Source of the DNA: Circinella umbellata | Lineage: Eukaryota; Mucoromycota; Mucoromycetes; Mucorales; Lichtheimiaceae | Assembly: GCA_025093555.1 (NCBI GenBank) | Contig: JAIWNF010000097.1 | Span: 1-64,000, forward strand | Reading direction: 5' to 3' | DNA: 64,000 nt | Part shown: positions 27,874 through 42,164 of the stretch, piece by piece | Layout of the letters: every line of letters starts with the position of its first letter | How positions within the stretch are numbered: position 1 is the first letter of the stretch | Translations under genes and position numbers: made by a program | The notes under the pieces: generated by a model | The model's input: only the letters and a program-made list of their open reading frames with translations | Database searches by the model: none | Told to the model about the DNA's origin: nothing

Positions 27874-28395
27874 AAAAAACCATAGCCAGACAGGATAATA
27901 TTTTCATAAAGTAGCGTTATATATATATATATATATATATCGTTTTATCTGAAAAAAAAAAGAAAGGAAAGAGATACCCTATATTTTTATTTTTGTTATA
28001 TTGTGTCTAAAAAATCTCACTTTTTTTTTCTTGTCTAAATTATATCATAATAAACACATCTAAAAAATAAAAAATAAAATATTTTAGAATATATATAAAA
28101 AAAGGCCCGAGAAATTTTAACTATATATGGTGAAAATTCAAAAAGTTGAAATCTGCTTTACAAGTAGTTCTCATCATACGATTAATAATTTATTTATTAT
28201 GCCAAAATAAAAAAAAATATTGAGTTGCGGGGGTTAAGTTAGTAAGGGATAATTTGAAGTAGTAAGCCGAATTGATGTGTGTGAGAAGAGTTTCTATTTC
28301 CGATTTTATATAAAAGCAAAACGAAATTAAACCTTCCTTTTTGTTTGATAAAAAAAAAAAGGTTCTTTTCTTTATTTATTTATCAATTAACAACA
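27874..28395. other. Intergenic region
   Basis: AT-rich 3' flank of the Ysc84 gene and 5' flank of the acyl-CoA dehydrogenase gene. TA microsatellite at about 27920-27940. No gene seen. Confidence 0.4.
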
Positions 28396-30411
28396 ATGGC
28401 AACCAATTCCATCGTCGACATTACAAAGTTATCGCCAAAGTTTCAAGACCTTTATGCTAAGGCTAAAGATTTCCTTGAGGTATATATTTATATATCTTTT
28501 TTTTTTATCTTGTTCCTTTATAAGTTTTATGCTATTCTTCAAAAACTTTCTTTTTTAACAGAACTTTCTCTTTATAATTTTTTTTTAGAATGACTGTATT
28601 CCTGCCGAAAGAATCTATAACTTACAAATGGGTAAAGGTGATGACCGCTGGAAGGTAAGAAAAAAAATCATTTTAGAATAAAGAAAAATCAAAAAGTGTG
28701 TGTTAATAGTTGTCAAAGTAACGTACGATTTGATGTGTGTTGTCATGGATACACACACACACACAGACACACACAAATTGTTGAAGATTAAAAATCATTT
28801 TATTAAATAATAATAATAAAAATCATCAGGTTATCCCCCCAATTATGGAAGAATTGAAGGCAAAGGCACGTTCCCTTGGTCTTTGGAATCTTTTCTTGGG
28901 TCGTGAATATGGTGCTTATGGTGCTGGTCTTACTAATGTTGAATATGGTTTAATCGGTAAGAAGAGCCCCTATTTTATTTCTGTGTATATTATGTGTGTG
29001 TGTCATTGTGGGATCATTTAATTATTCAAGAAACCAAAGTAACCAAATTTATATAATAGCTGAATTAAGTGGTAAATCTGTCAAAATCATGCCTGAAGCC
29101 ATGAATTGTTCTGCACCCGATACTGGTAACATGGAAGTATTTGCCAAGTATGGTACTCAAGCACAAAAGGATAAATGGTTGGTCCCTCTTCTTAATGGTA
29201 AAATTCGTTCTGCTTTTGCTATGACTGAACCTGCTGTTGCATCTTCTGATGCTACCAATATTGAACTTAATATCCGTCGTGAGGGTAATGAATATGTCAT
29301 TAATGGTCGCAAATGGTGGATCAGGTATTATTTTTTAATTTAATTTCATAAATATTCTAATTAAAAAAAAAAAAAGAAGAAACTTGATCCAAAGAAAAAC
29401 TAATTGGGTGATATATGTATATATAAATAGTGGTGCTGGTGATCCTCGTTGTGCTGTCCATTTGGTTATGGGTAAGACTGATCCCGATAACAGCAATCGT
29501 TATAGACAACAAAGTTTAGTCATTGTTCCTGCCGATACCCCTGGCATCACAGTTGTTCGTCCAATGCAGGTCTTTGGTTATGATGATGCTCCTGAAGGTC
29601 ATATGGAAATTATTTACAAGGACGTCCGAGTTCCTGTTGAAAACATTATCTTGGGCGAAGGTCGTGGTTTCGAAGTCATTCAAGGTCGTCTTGGTCCTGG
29701 CCGTATTCATCACTGGTAAGTCCCTTTTTTCTTTAAAAAAAACGTCTTGATGTGATACGTATGGAGCCATCTTTTTAACTGAAAAAAATCATTGTTCTTT
29801 TAGTATGAGATGTATTGGTATGGCTGAAAGATCATTGGAATATATGTTGGCCCGTGTCACTGATCCTTCCAAACGTACTTTTGGCAAAAGTTTATCTGAA
29901 CATGGTACTGTTGTTGCAGATATTGCCACTTCTCGTATTGAAATTGATCAATCCCGTTTCTTGGTATTAAATGCTGCACAAAAGATTGATGAAGTCAAAG
30001 CAAAGGGTGCTTTGAAGGAAATTAGTATGGCAAAGGTAAATAATAAATAGAATATTATGTTTATATATAACATAGTTAAAATTATTTGGGGGTGTACATT
30101 GACTGAGAAAAAAAAAAGACACATATGACTAAACTTATTTATGTGGTGGTTTTTTTTTATAGATTTCTGCACCCAATATGTTGCTTCGTGTTCTTGACCG
30201 TTCTATGCAAGCTCATGGTGCTGCTGGTATTTCTCAAGATTTCCCTCTCGCACACTATTATGCATCTGCTCGTACTCTTCGTTATGCTGATGGTCCTGAT
30301 GAAGTTCATCGTAATCAACTTGGTCGAAATGAATTGAAACGGGCTGCTGAAATTGCTGATCGACTTAAGGCACAAAAAACCAAATCGGAAGATCTTATCT
30401 CCAAATTGTAA
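28396..30411 (+). CDS. Acyl-CoA dehydrogenase, ACAD11-like
   Basis: Seven exons: 28396-28479, 28589-28654, 28830-28956, 29060-29324, 29431-29715, 29804-30035 and 30163-30411; 435 aa. FAD enzyme that introduces the trans-2 double bond in acyl-CoAs. Motifs in order: [35 protein letters not shown] (flavin-binding region), [36 protein letters not shown], and a final [15 protein letters not shown], the FAD/dimer motif. The spacing follows the dehydrogenase half of human ACAD11 ([20 protein letters not shown]). The protein lacks the aminoglycoside-phosphotransferase-like domain that animal ACAD10/11 carry. A family with peroxisomal or mitochondrial members; no clear N-terminal presequence and the end KLxSKL-like tail reads DLISKL, which fits a PTS1-type (SKL) peroxisomal signal. 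Confidence 0.94.
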
Positions 30412-31922
30412 ATCATTTTTCCCCCTTTTAAAGAATAATTTATTTTATTTTTGTTTGTATTACTATAGTTCAGAAAGAGAGAGAGAGAGAGAGAGACGCA
30501 CATGTGAATAAAATAAATAAATAAAGATAATGTTGTCTCCTCCATCAACGATCATAAATACCTAAGAATGATATAGACTTATTATACCAATAAGAGTATG
30601 AAATGTTTGTAAAAACTCAACACAGTACATCAAATTTTAAAACAGCAATACCAATATAATGATTTGTTGTTTTTATGTATAAAATTTTCATATGTTTGTA
30701 GCATAATGTGAGTAGACAAAAAGGTTCAATTGTACAAAATTGACAAAACATCCAAATCATAGACTATGTACCGCCTACTGATTCACAGTTGATCAATGAA
30801 TTTCCTACGTACTAATATATAGTACTTTTTAGAGGGATGAGTTGATAAAAATCTTATCCGATATGGCAAGTTATATAATACATGATTGAAATCAATATAA
30901 AAGAGACAGGAGTTATATACTGATCATTTTATATCTTTATGTTACCTATTATATATTACGTGCTAAATCTATTACTAACATTAATATTATTTTATATATA
31001 TTCTACAACATGGAATGGTGCCTATATCATGGCGACGATTGAGTTCCACTTTGCATTTTTCTTCTTTCTTTGGTCAAGTTTCTTGTGCTCTTTAAAGATT
31101 TGTTGCGTAGTGGTTGAAGAACAGAAACAGAAGAGTGACAAGAACATCACAGAAATGGTGGGTGGCTGGGCCGGGAAAGGATGAACACTTTTCTGTTCAC
31201 AATTTGTTCTATGATAAATGAGACTATACGTCGTTGATTATACCCAAGGTAATGTATCAAAAGATAAAGTGACCACGTATTGTATAGTGGATCTATTACT
31301 AAAAATGATACTGTTTAATATATTTTAAAGCATGAATGTGCTGTTGCTGACAAGAGCGTGAATGAGTATAGGGAACAAAAGGTTGAAAAAAATCACTAGA
31401 ATGATGATTGATGCAATGTATATTTTTAATATATATAATGTTAGCACATTAATTAATGCGTTCCTGACAATTTCACTCTTTTTCCAAAACTGAGTTGTAT
31501 TTAAACTTTTATAACTCAGGTAAAAAGGTGAACATTGTAACTGAATAAATCTGTTGCGTTTTTCGCCCCATTTCTAGTAACAAAAGTAAGAATTTAATAC
31601 GAACTAATTTTTTATTGTTTGCTTTTTAATAGTTACTAACAGTAATACGCTACTATTTAATAATGAAGAATCTCTTATATGAAAAATGATATCATCTATT
31701 GTTGAAGTGAACAAATGAAAACCAAGTATACTTTGACCAATGAGATACCTGTGTGGGGAAATTATATAAAAATTTCATGTGCGAAACTGACTTTGTCATT
31801 AGAATTACTTTGTTCCTACTTTTTTTGTTGGTTAGTGCTACGATAAAACATCTTTTTATAGTATTCTCTTTTCTTTCTCACTGTTTTTTTTTTCCTTTTT
31901 TTAAAATATATATTTATATATC
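30412..31922. other. Intergenic region, 1.5 kb
   Basis: No gene supported. A GA repeat lies at about 30474-30496 in the acyl-CoA dehydrogenase 3' flank. The open frame at 30939-31184 (+) has no family resemblance or splice context. The right end, pyrimidine-rich from about 31860, is the leader of the first thioesterase gene. Confidence 0.4.
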
Positions 31923-32576
31923 ATGAAGATTAATGCTAAAGCTGCTCAAAATTATCCTGCTTTGAAAGAATTGGTAGATTTATATTCTTCAAGAAAAGAA
32001 AATACTGTATTTTGGGAAGATAAAGTACATGGTGAATTAGAAGTTGTGGATGCTTTACCCAATAAATTAATTTGGGAATTTCAAGTGGAAGAAAAACATT
32101 GTAATCAGTAAGTTTTTTTTTTTTTTTTTGTTTTTCAAAAAGAAGATGATAATAGATCAAGAAGTTAATAAAGGACGAGGGGATCGCTTTTCCAACCAAT
32201 ATTTTATATAGACTTGGCAACATTCATGGTGGTTGCGTAGCAACAATTATCGATATTTGTTCAAGTTTTGCAATTTTGACATATGAAGGTAAAATCTTTT
32301 TGGGGTTGATTCGATTTTTTTTTTATATATGATTATACTTAACAATATTCTTATATCATTTCAGGCAAAGGGGGTTGGTCTTTGGTTGGTGTATCCACTG
32401 ACCTTGCCGTATCTTATATGAGTGGTATTGCTGCTGGTCAAACGTGTCGACTCGAATGTGATGTTCAACGCGTAGGTAAATCGTTAGCCAATATTTATAC
32501 CAAGGTTTATAATGAAGATGGCAAACTTTGTTATTCGGGATCACATACAAAATATAACATTGACTCGAGATTGTAA
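31923..32576 (+). CDS. Hotdog acyl-CoA thioesterase, THEM2/ACOT13-like (copy 1)
   Basis: Three exons: 31923-32107, 32212-32288 and 32365-32576; 157 aa. The hotdog thioesterase signature is NQLGNIHGGCVATIIDICSS, containing the glycine pair and the Asp that serves as general base/nucleophile in human THEM2 (HGG..ATLVD). The second half has the strand SLVGVSTDLAVSYMSG. THEM2-type enzymes hydrolyse medium- and long-chain acyl-CoAs, often near mitochondria. Expected to be a homotetramer. It lies 3' of an acyl-CoA dehydrogenase and is followed by a tandem copy with the same intron positions and phases. Confidence 0.92.
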
Positions 32577-32919
32577 AAAAAAAGAAAAAATGCGAATCGT
32601 TTTTATTTTCGTGTCCATCACTGTTGTCCTCTTCCCCTTAGTAGACTATTCATTTATAATTCCTTCTTGTTCGAATATATTTAAACTAAACCTCTTCTTT
32701 TTAACACAAATTAAGTTTACTAAAGAAAAAAAAAAGGTTGGGGATCTGAAGTATGGAATTCAATGGGTATTAGTATGGATACAAAAAAAATGGATATATG
32801 GATATAACTGAGCTTAGTCAAATGTAGGATATGCGTGGAAAAATATTTTGTCAGCAGAGGGTATTAATTTGCTTTGGGTAATTTTATAACTCGATTTGTT
32901 CCTTTCCCGCCCCTTCTCT

Positions 32920-32985
32920 TTCTTTCTTTTCTTTTTCTTTTTCTTTTTCTTTTTCTTTTTCTTTTTCTTTTTCTTTTTCTTTTTC
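32920..32985. repeat. (TTTTTC)n microsatellite in the leader of thioesterase copy 2
   Basis: A pyrimidine hexamer repeat made of TTTTTC units runs immediately upstream of the second thioesterase ATG at 33002. Such a long uninterrupted tract is likely in the promoter or 5' UTR and probably varies in length. Confidence 0.8.
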
Positions 32986-33001
32986 TGTAATACTATATAC
33001 C

Positions 33002-33706
33002 ATGAAAATAAATCCTCAAATAGCTAAAGATTATCCATTTCTTTATCAAAGTGCAATACAATATAAGGAACGAGGTGAAAAAAATAAACTTTGGCAAGAA
33101 CAAGTTGTAAATGAATTATCACTTATTGACGCAAAACCAAATAAAATTATATGGGAATTTGAGGTGAAAGATGAACATTGTAACATGTATGTTTTATGTC
33201 AAAAAAAAAAAAACCAAAAATTATATATGTAATAATGGTAATTTTTTTCTCACAACGATTATAAAATATAATAAAAACCGGTAAATGCACGTATAGTTTA
33301 AAAAATATCCACGGTGGTTGTGTTGCTACTGTAATTGATGTATGTAGTAGTTTTGCTATTCTTACTGGTAAAGGTAATGTACAAAAATTAATATTATTAT
33401 TATTATTGGGCTACAGAGTATTATTGTTGAATTACTACTCATATGCACTGTTTTCAATACATGATTACTAAATAAACAAACTTCATATTAGGTAAACATC
33501 ATTGGAAATTTGTAGGTGTATCCACTGGTTTATCAGTACAATATTTCGTTGGTATGAAAGCAGGACAAATTGCACGAATTGAATGTGAAGCACAACAAGT
33601 TGGTAAAAATTTGGGTAATGTCTATACTCGAATTTATAATAAGGAAGATAATCGACTATGTTATAGTTCAACACATGGAAAATATCGTATCGATGCTCGA
33701 TTATAA
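33002..33706 (+). CDS. Hotdog acyl-CoA thioesterase, THEM2/ACOT13-like (copy 2)
   Basis: Three exons: 33002-33186, 33297-33373 and 33492-33706; 158 aa. Exons 1 and 2 are exactly as long as in copy 1 (185 and 77 nt) and both introns have the same phases, which establishes tandem duplication. Catalytic segment NIHGGCVATVIDVCSS, then KFVGVSTGLSVQYFVG. Identity with copy 1 is clear but diverged across the whole length, so the duplication is not recent. The second gene has its own start and stop and seems intact; a separate substrate range is possible. Confidence 0.92.
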
Positions 33707-34262
33707 TTATATAACATTTTTAAGAACGGGAAGGAGAAAAGAGAAAAAAAAAAGAATAGAGGGAAAGACTATAAATCTTTATTGCTGTCATAGACGCTAT
33801 TTTTTTTTACCCAACATATATATATCTGTGTTTTATTTAATTGTTATCATTTTACACTTTTGCATGAAATGTAAAATACACTGTATTAATTTCGGTCGAA
33901 TAAAAAAAAAGATTGAACACTCATCATCTGTTGCTTCATCCTCATTTATATTCCTACAAGCATCCAAGTCTCATAGTTGGCCCAACAATGCAAAAAAAAA
34001 GATACATAATTCGACTTGCAGCATAATAATTCTAAAATACATTTTGATTCAAAAAAATTATTTTATATAAAAATGTAACATCAATATGTATTATACATAT
34101 ACAATTGATACGTAACAAAAACAAAGAAAAAGGAAAAGACAGGAAAAGAGAATACAATATAGTTTATGTTATTATTGTGTGTAGACTTTGAGTTACATAT
34201 GAAATAAGTATATTGTTACTCAATGTTGTTTTATTTTATTTTTTGACCCGATGACATAGTAT
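33707..34262. other. Convergent intergenic region
   Basis: Probable 3' UTRs of thioesterase copy 2 and of the minus-strand small membrane-protein gene. The (+) open frame that runs from 33570 past the thioesterase stop is a shadow frame. No gene seen. Confidence 0.4.
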
Positions 34263-34454
34263 TTATTTAACTAATACCATTACAATGTGTCCAATTAAGC
34301 AGATAAATCCAATAAAAATAGATGCTTCGATAACATAGATACAAAACCGCCATACACCACCATCTTTACCTGATGATCCACCTGTATTATTTCCAGCATG
34401 AGTTCAAACACCACTACGACCACCACCACCGCTTGAACCAGAACCACAGCACAT
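34263..34454 (-). pseudogene. Small Gly/Cys-rich single-pass membrane protein interrupted by one TGA
   Basis: A 64-codon minus-strand frame starts MCCGSGSSGGGGRSG, has TGA as codon 17 (34404-34406) and then stays open in frame as THAGNNTGGSSGKDGG and a hydrophobic helix VIEASIFIGFICLIGHIVMVLV to a TAA. Cys-rich start plus a C-terminal transmembrane helix is a coherent small-protein design. The TGA is one C-to-T step from CGA. A splice donor GTAGTG and acceptor ACAG would remove exactly 36 nt including the TGA and keep the frame, but such an intron is shorter than the others here. It is either a fresh pseudogene or a gene with a mini-intron. Confidence 0.45.
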
Positions 34455-35866
34455 GATAAATTTCTGTTATTGTGTTTTTGTTTCTTGCAATAATTCTAAA
34501 TTATATATATAATTATTCTTTATCTTTTATTAGAAGCTATGAAATATGTGCGGGGGGGGGCTATATATAAATTATCCTTTTGCTAGGAAACAACGCAGGT
34601 AGAAGATGTCAATAAAAGTTGTTGTTTATAGGGCAGCCAATTATTTCAACTGTTGTTGTCTAGAAACAGCATGAGTTAAAGAGATCTATAAATCTTTTTT
34701 CTATAGCAACTTATTCTTTTTATTGCTTTTGTTTTACCATAGCAATGGATAATGAAATACTTTTTTTTGGAAAAGAACTGACCACTTTTTTAACCTTGAT
34801 CACAGTATTTATTTCCTCTACTTTACACAAATGTTTTGTTGTGTTATCAATTTTTGTTGTATAAACAAATCTGTATTATACTTGGCAACCAAAATAAGTA
34901 TTAATACACTATTTTCATCTTTTTTTTTTTTCGTTCATAAGAAATCTATATGTTTCCAATCGAACTTTTATATATATCAATTTTCCCCAATACTTTTAAT
35001 TTTGAAAAGAAATTGTATTCATTGTACCTATGTTCCTGAAAAAAAAATCAATGGGTTATAAAAAATCGATTCCCCCCCCCCTTTTTTTTTTCTACATGCA
35101 TAAAATGGGGGGGATATTTATTTCTATAGTCTCGGTAAATCACGTGCTCGCTTTTACATGGTGGCGTCTTAAGGGGGGGTGAAGCATTTCCACTTGGATC
35201 TTTTTTTTTTTGACAGTTATCACACTACTTTTTTTTTCTGTTAACATATGCATATGTTATATTAAAAAAGAAATATGAGTTGCATACTCAATCTATAAAA
35301 AGTATATATTTTAGTGAATAAAATTAGAAAAGAAAAGAATTATGAAAGAGAGAATTATATATCAAGAAGCTTTATATATCAATACGTGCCTCTGGTTCTA
35401 ACTCCCCCACACATGTAAAATTATAAAGAATCCAATAAGTTGTCAAACTAAACTATATAATCTAGTAACTTTAACTAAGCTGAAGTCCCAAATTATCCGA
35501 CAGACTCCTCTTGTTCTTTACAACAAAAAACATGTTTCTTGTAATGATAAACACGTTGTTTAAACCTTGGGACTTGGAAACGAGACTTTTTTTTTTCTTT
35601 TTACTTTTTCTTCTTCATTTTTTCTCTCTCTCTCTTTTTTTGAGAAGAAAACAAAGTGTCGTACGGCGAAAAAAAAAACATGTTTATATATAAACACCCC
35701 CTTCTTTGGCATGAGAAGAACAAACGTTCTATACGCGATGACAGGCCCACTCTATTCTTTTTTTTTAGGTCCAGCAAAACCCATTAACACACATTTTTTT
35801 GTGTGTTGTAGAAAGTTAAATATAGTAACAAGTAAAAAAAGGCTGACTTGAACTGAAAGAGTTGGG

Positions 35867-35900
<34 letters not shown>

Positions 35901-36063
35901 AACATAATACTTGGGGAGTTTCATTGGCTGTACTTTAACATGGTTGCATCATCATCATGTTCCGCAAAAAAAAACCTAACTTCACAGCCCTTTTATATAA
36001 CTTTACCAAGTTCCGGTTCTTTTTTTTCTTCATCTTCTTTACTTTTTTTTATATATATAAATC
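34455..36063. other. Intergenic region, 1.6 kb
   Basis: No gene supported. There are several G- and C-runs (about 34552-34560 and 35072-35082) and a (GA)n tract at 35870-35899, just upstream of profilin. The open frames around 34831, 35511 and 35567 are Phe/Lys-rich translations of homopolymers. The pyrimidine-rich stretch from about 36013 to 36060 is the profilin leader. Confidence 0.4.
35870..35899. repeat. (GA)n microsatellite
   Basis: A clean GA dinucleotide run of about 30 bp lies in the region upstream of profilin. Confidence 0.85.
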
Positions 36064-36839
36064 ATGTCTTGGCAAGCTTATGTTGATACCAATCTTGTAG
36101 GTACTGGTCAAGTGAGTCAAGCTGCCATCTTTGGTTTGAATGGTTCTCAATGGGCTGCTTCTCCTTCTTTCCAGGTAAAAAAAAAAAAAAAAAAAAGGGA
36201 AAATTCATCTCGACAAAATTCCAATATACGTAAAAAAAAAAAAGGCATCTTTAAAATTCTAAGCATCTTCATATATATATATATATGTGTATGTATATGT
36301 ATATAGGTTAGCGCTACTGAAGTTCAAGAAATTATTTCTGGTTTCAATAACTCTGACCATATTCTTAGTTCGGGTGTTCACGTCGCTGGTATCAAGTACC
36401 TTACTTTACGTGCTGATGACCGTTCCATTTACGCTAAAAAGGTAACGTAGTTATTATTAAATTGAAATTAAAAAAAAAAAAGAGGGGAAAGGGCTTATAT
36501 ACATATATATGCGAGAGGAAAGGCGTGTAAAAGAGGAGGAGGACGATAGTGAGGGCTTGGAACTTGAAAAAAAAAACTAATCTTTTTTTATTATAACTAT
36601 TAGGGTGCTGATGGTGTCTGTCTTGTCAAAACAGGTCAAGCTGTCTTAATCGCTGTTTACAAGAAGGGTATTCAACCCGGTTCCTGTACAAAGGTCGTTG
36701 AGGGTTTGGCTGATTATTTTATTTCTGTCGGTTACGTAAGTATTTTTTGATTTCTTTATCATACACATGTAAAATCTATATCATTGAAAAATAATAATAT
36801 ACTCACATTTCTCTCTCTCTTTTTTTTTGTTCACAGTAA
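36064..36839 (+). CDS. Profilin
   Basis: Four exons: 36064-36174, 36307-36441, 36604-36735 and 36837-36839; 126 aa, exactly the fungal profilin length. It begins MSWQAYVDTNLVGTGQ, the conserved N-terminal helix that binds poly-proline, and carries SPSF, SDHILSSGVHVAGIKY, VCLVKTGQAVLIAVY and finally ADYFISVGY, the actin-binding C-terminal helix. Profilin recycles actin monomers (ADP to ATP exchange) and feeds formins. The end is odd: the last sense codon, TAC, abuts a GTAAGT donor, and after the acceptor TTCACAG the next three bases are TAA. The stop codon is therefore its own exon. Without splicing the protein would run on to VSIF before a TGA. Confidence 0.96.
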
Positions 36840-38034
36840 AAAAAAAAAAAAAGTGTTCCATATGTTCTCAATTGTTCTTTTTTTTTTTGGTTCTCGATAT
36901 ATCCCCTCTTCCAAAAACGTATCCTTCACACACATAAACGTTTATATACATACACAACATACATCCTCATAAAAGAGTAGTTCACTCTTTTCTTTTCTTT
37001 TCTTTTTTTTTTTATAAAACAAATAATGAATGGATATTTATAAAAAAAAAAGAGAAATCTGGCTTCTTTTTTTTTGCTCTTTTTTAAAATGGAAACCCGA
37101 AAAAAATGCAATTCTTTTTGGGAAACAAAATCATCATCATACGTTTTTAGATGCGTGTTCATTATGTACACCCTAATCTTCCCACTCTTTTTTTTTTCTT
37201 TTTAGTTATTTATTTATTTTATTAGTTAGAACAGTATCTATATATCATGTAGATAGGATTATTATAAAGAGAGAGGGGGAGAGAGAGATATAGGAAGTTT
37301 TAGGGTTTGGAAGAAGAAAAAAAAAGGTTTGGGGGTGACCCAAGAAAAGGGTTGCGTCTTTACCAATGTTACATGAGCCACAATTCAATTATCAGGTGCT
37401 TCTTATAAAAGAGAAGATTGGTATGACTCTATATATAATCATAAGTGTTATTGACCCCCTTCATTTTGTGGGGGTTGTTCATAGATATCTATATAATATA
37501 GAAGCGTGCCGTACAAAAAAAAGTTATTTAAGTGAGTTTTTTTAATGTGAAAAAATACAGCTATGTTTTTCATTTTGCCTTTGGTGAACGATGTTATTAA
37601 AAATCAACCAAATAATTAATTACCAAGAAGCAGTAGTACGTTAAAAAAAGTCAATGGTATAACTCTGCTTTGATACCCCATGTGTAGTAAAATTACTCTA
37701 TTCTCAGGGAGAATCGAGATTGAATTATTACTATGTAAGGGAGTGCATAAAACACTCATATCATTCCCTGGGCCACAACTAACATATTTTAGTTCATAAT
37801 GATTTTTTAAGCTCTCTCTTATTTTGCGTTGTATTTATTTTATGGATTTAAACTACTTTAAGTAATCTAAATGATCTCTCGGGCAATTTATTTTTACAAC
37901 AACAACCCGATGGATAATAATGATAGAACTATAAGTTTTGTCCCGCCTTTTTTTTATTATTTCTTTTTCAAAAAGTGGGGTAAACTTCGTTTCATTCCAC
38001 TTCTTTTCTATCCACTCTTTTTCTTTAAAAAAAA
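36840..38034. other. Intergenic region, 1.2 kb
   Basis: Profilin 3' UTR, then AT-rich spacer and the upstream region of the nucleotidyltransferase gene. No gene recognised. ORFs on either strand here are low complexity. Confidence 0.4.
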
Positions 38035-38886
38035 ATGAAAGGTAAAATAGCGGGAAAAATCAAAAACTTAAAAGAAAGAAAGAACAAATAATTAAATGAA
38101 AAAAAAAAATTGATAGTACTTATTCTTGGTGCTGGTTATGGTACACGACTTCAACGCGACCTGAACGCGTCTTCTGATTATAAACACCTTTTGGGTGTTC
38201 CAAAAGCCTTACTTCCATTAGGAGGTCGAGATGCTCTCATTACGCATTGGTTAGACCTATTTCGTTCACACAACATTAATGACATTTATGTTGTTACCAA
38301 TGCAGCTACCTATGATGCCTTTCTTTCTTGGGCAGAACGCAACCAAGTACCTTCTTCCAATATTGTAAGTGACGGGACACTCACCAATGAAACACGTCTT
38401 GGAGCCGTTCCTGATATTGCTTTTGGTATTCATCATTTCGGTCTTGACAATGACAATGTCTTGGTAGTAGGAGGAGACACTTTATTTCTAAACGACTTTG
38501 ACTTGAAGGAACTATTAAACCATGTCACCTCGGGTAGTTGTTTAGTAACAACCTACCCAATACCTGATCACGATGTACACAAGTTTGGTATTGTGGAAAC
38601 AAATCCACAAGGTATCATGACAAGTTTTTTGGAAAAACCTGATCCAAAAGAAACAACATCTCGATTGGCATGTCCATGTTTTTACTTATTTGATCGAGAT
38701 GCTTTACCCCTGATTGATGCATTTGTGGAAGAATCCAAAGGACAACCCAAAGAAACATTTGATGCCACGGGTAAATTTTTAGCTTATTTGTATCCAAGAT
38801 TCAATGTAAAAACGTATCCTATTTCAGGTCGTATTGATGTGGGTGGACTCAAGTCATATATAGAAGCCAATGCATATTTTGCTTAA
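38035..38886 (+). CDS. Sugar-1-phosphate nucleotidyltransferase-like protein
   Basis: The model is join(38035-38041, 38117-38886), 258 aa. The first exon gives only M-K-G/V: ATGAAAG, then a 75-nt intron (GTAAAA..GATAG), then TACTTATTC.., which restores MKVLILGAGYGTRL, the nucleotide-binding P-loop-like signature of NTP transferases (GxGxGTRL). Further motifs are KALLPLGG, the metal-binding-type VVGGDTLFL, FLEKP and the final RIDVGG. It is shorter than GDP-mannose or UDP-glucose pyrophosphorylase and most like single-domain RmlA/MurU-type enzymes. The nucleotide and sugar are not predictable from sequence. It is tail-to-tail with TPA1, with only about 115 bp between the stop codons. Confidence 0.88.
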
Positions 38887-39000
38887 TAGAAAGAGAGGAG
38901 GGAGAGAAAATATACAATCGTTTATTATTATTATTATTTTAATAAATAGGGGGTTTTTTTTAGGGTGGTCAAGGATTTATGATTTTTGTTTTTTGAGTTC

Positions 39001-42164
<3,164 letters not shown>

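Noticed and set aside
30939..31184. 81-codon frame with a hydrophobic segment
   Set aside because: No family resemblance, no clear leader and no splice partners in a 1.5-kb gene-free gap.
32920..32985. Regular TTTTTC units considered as a CRISPR-like or functional array
   Set aside because: No spacers exist; it is a plain microsatellite in a eukaryotic leader.
38096..38115. ATG at 38096 as start of the nucleotidyltransferase
   Set aside because: It is out of frame by the 11-A run and hits TGA after five codons; the 7-nt exon model is better.
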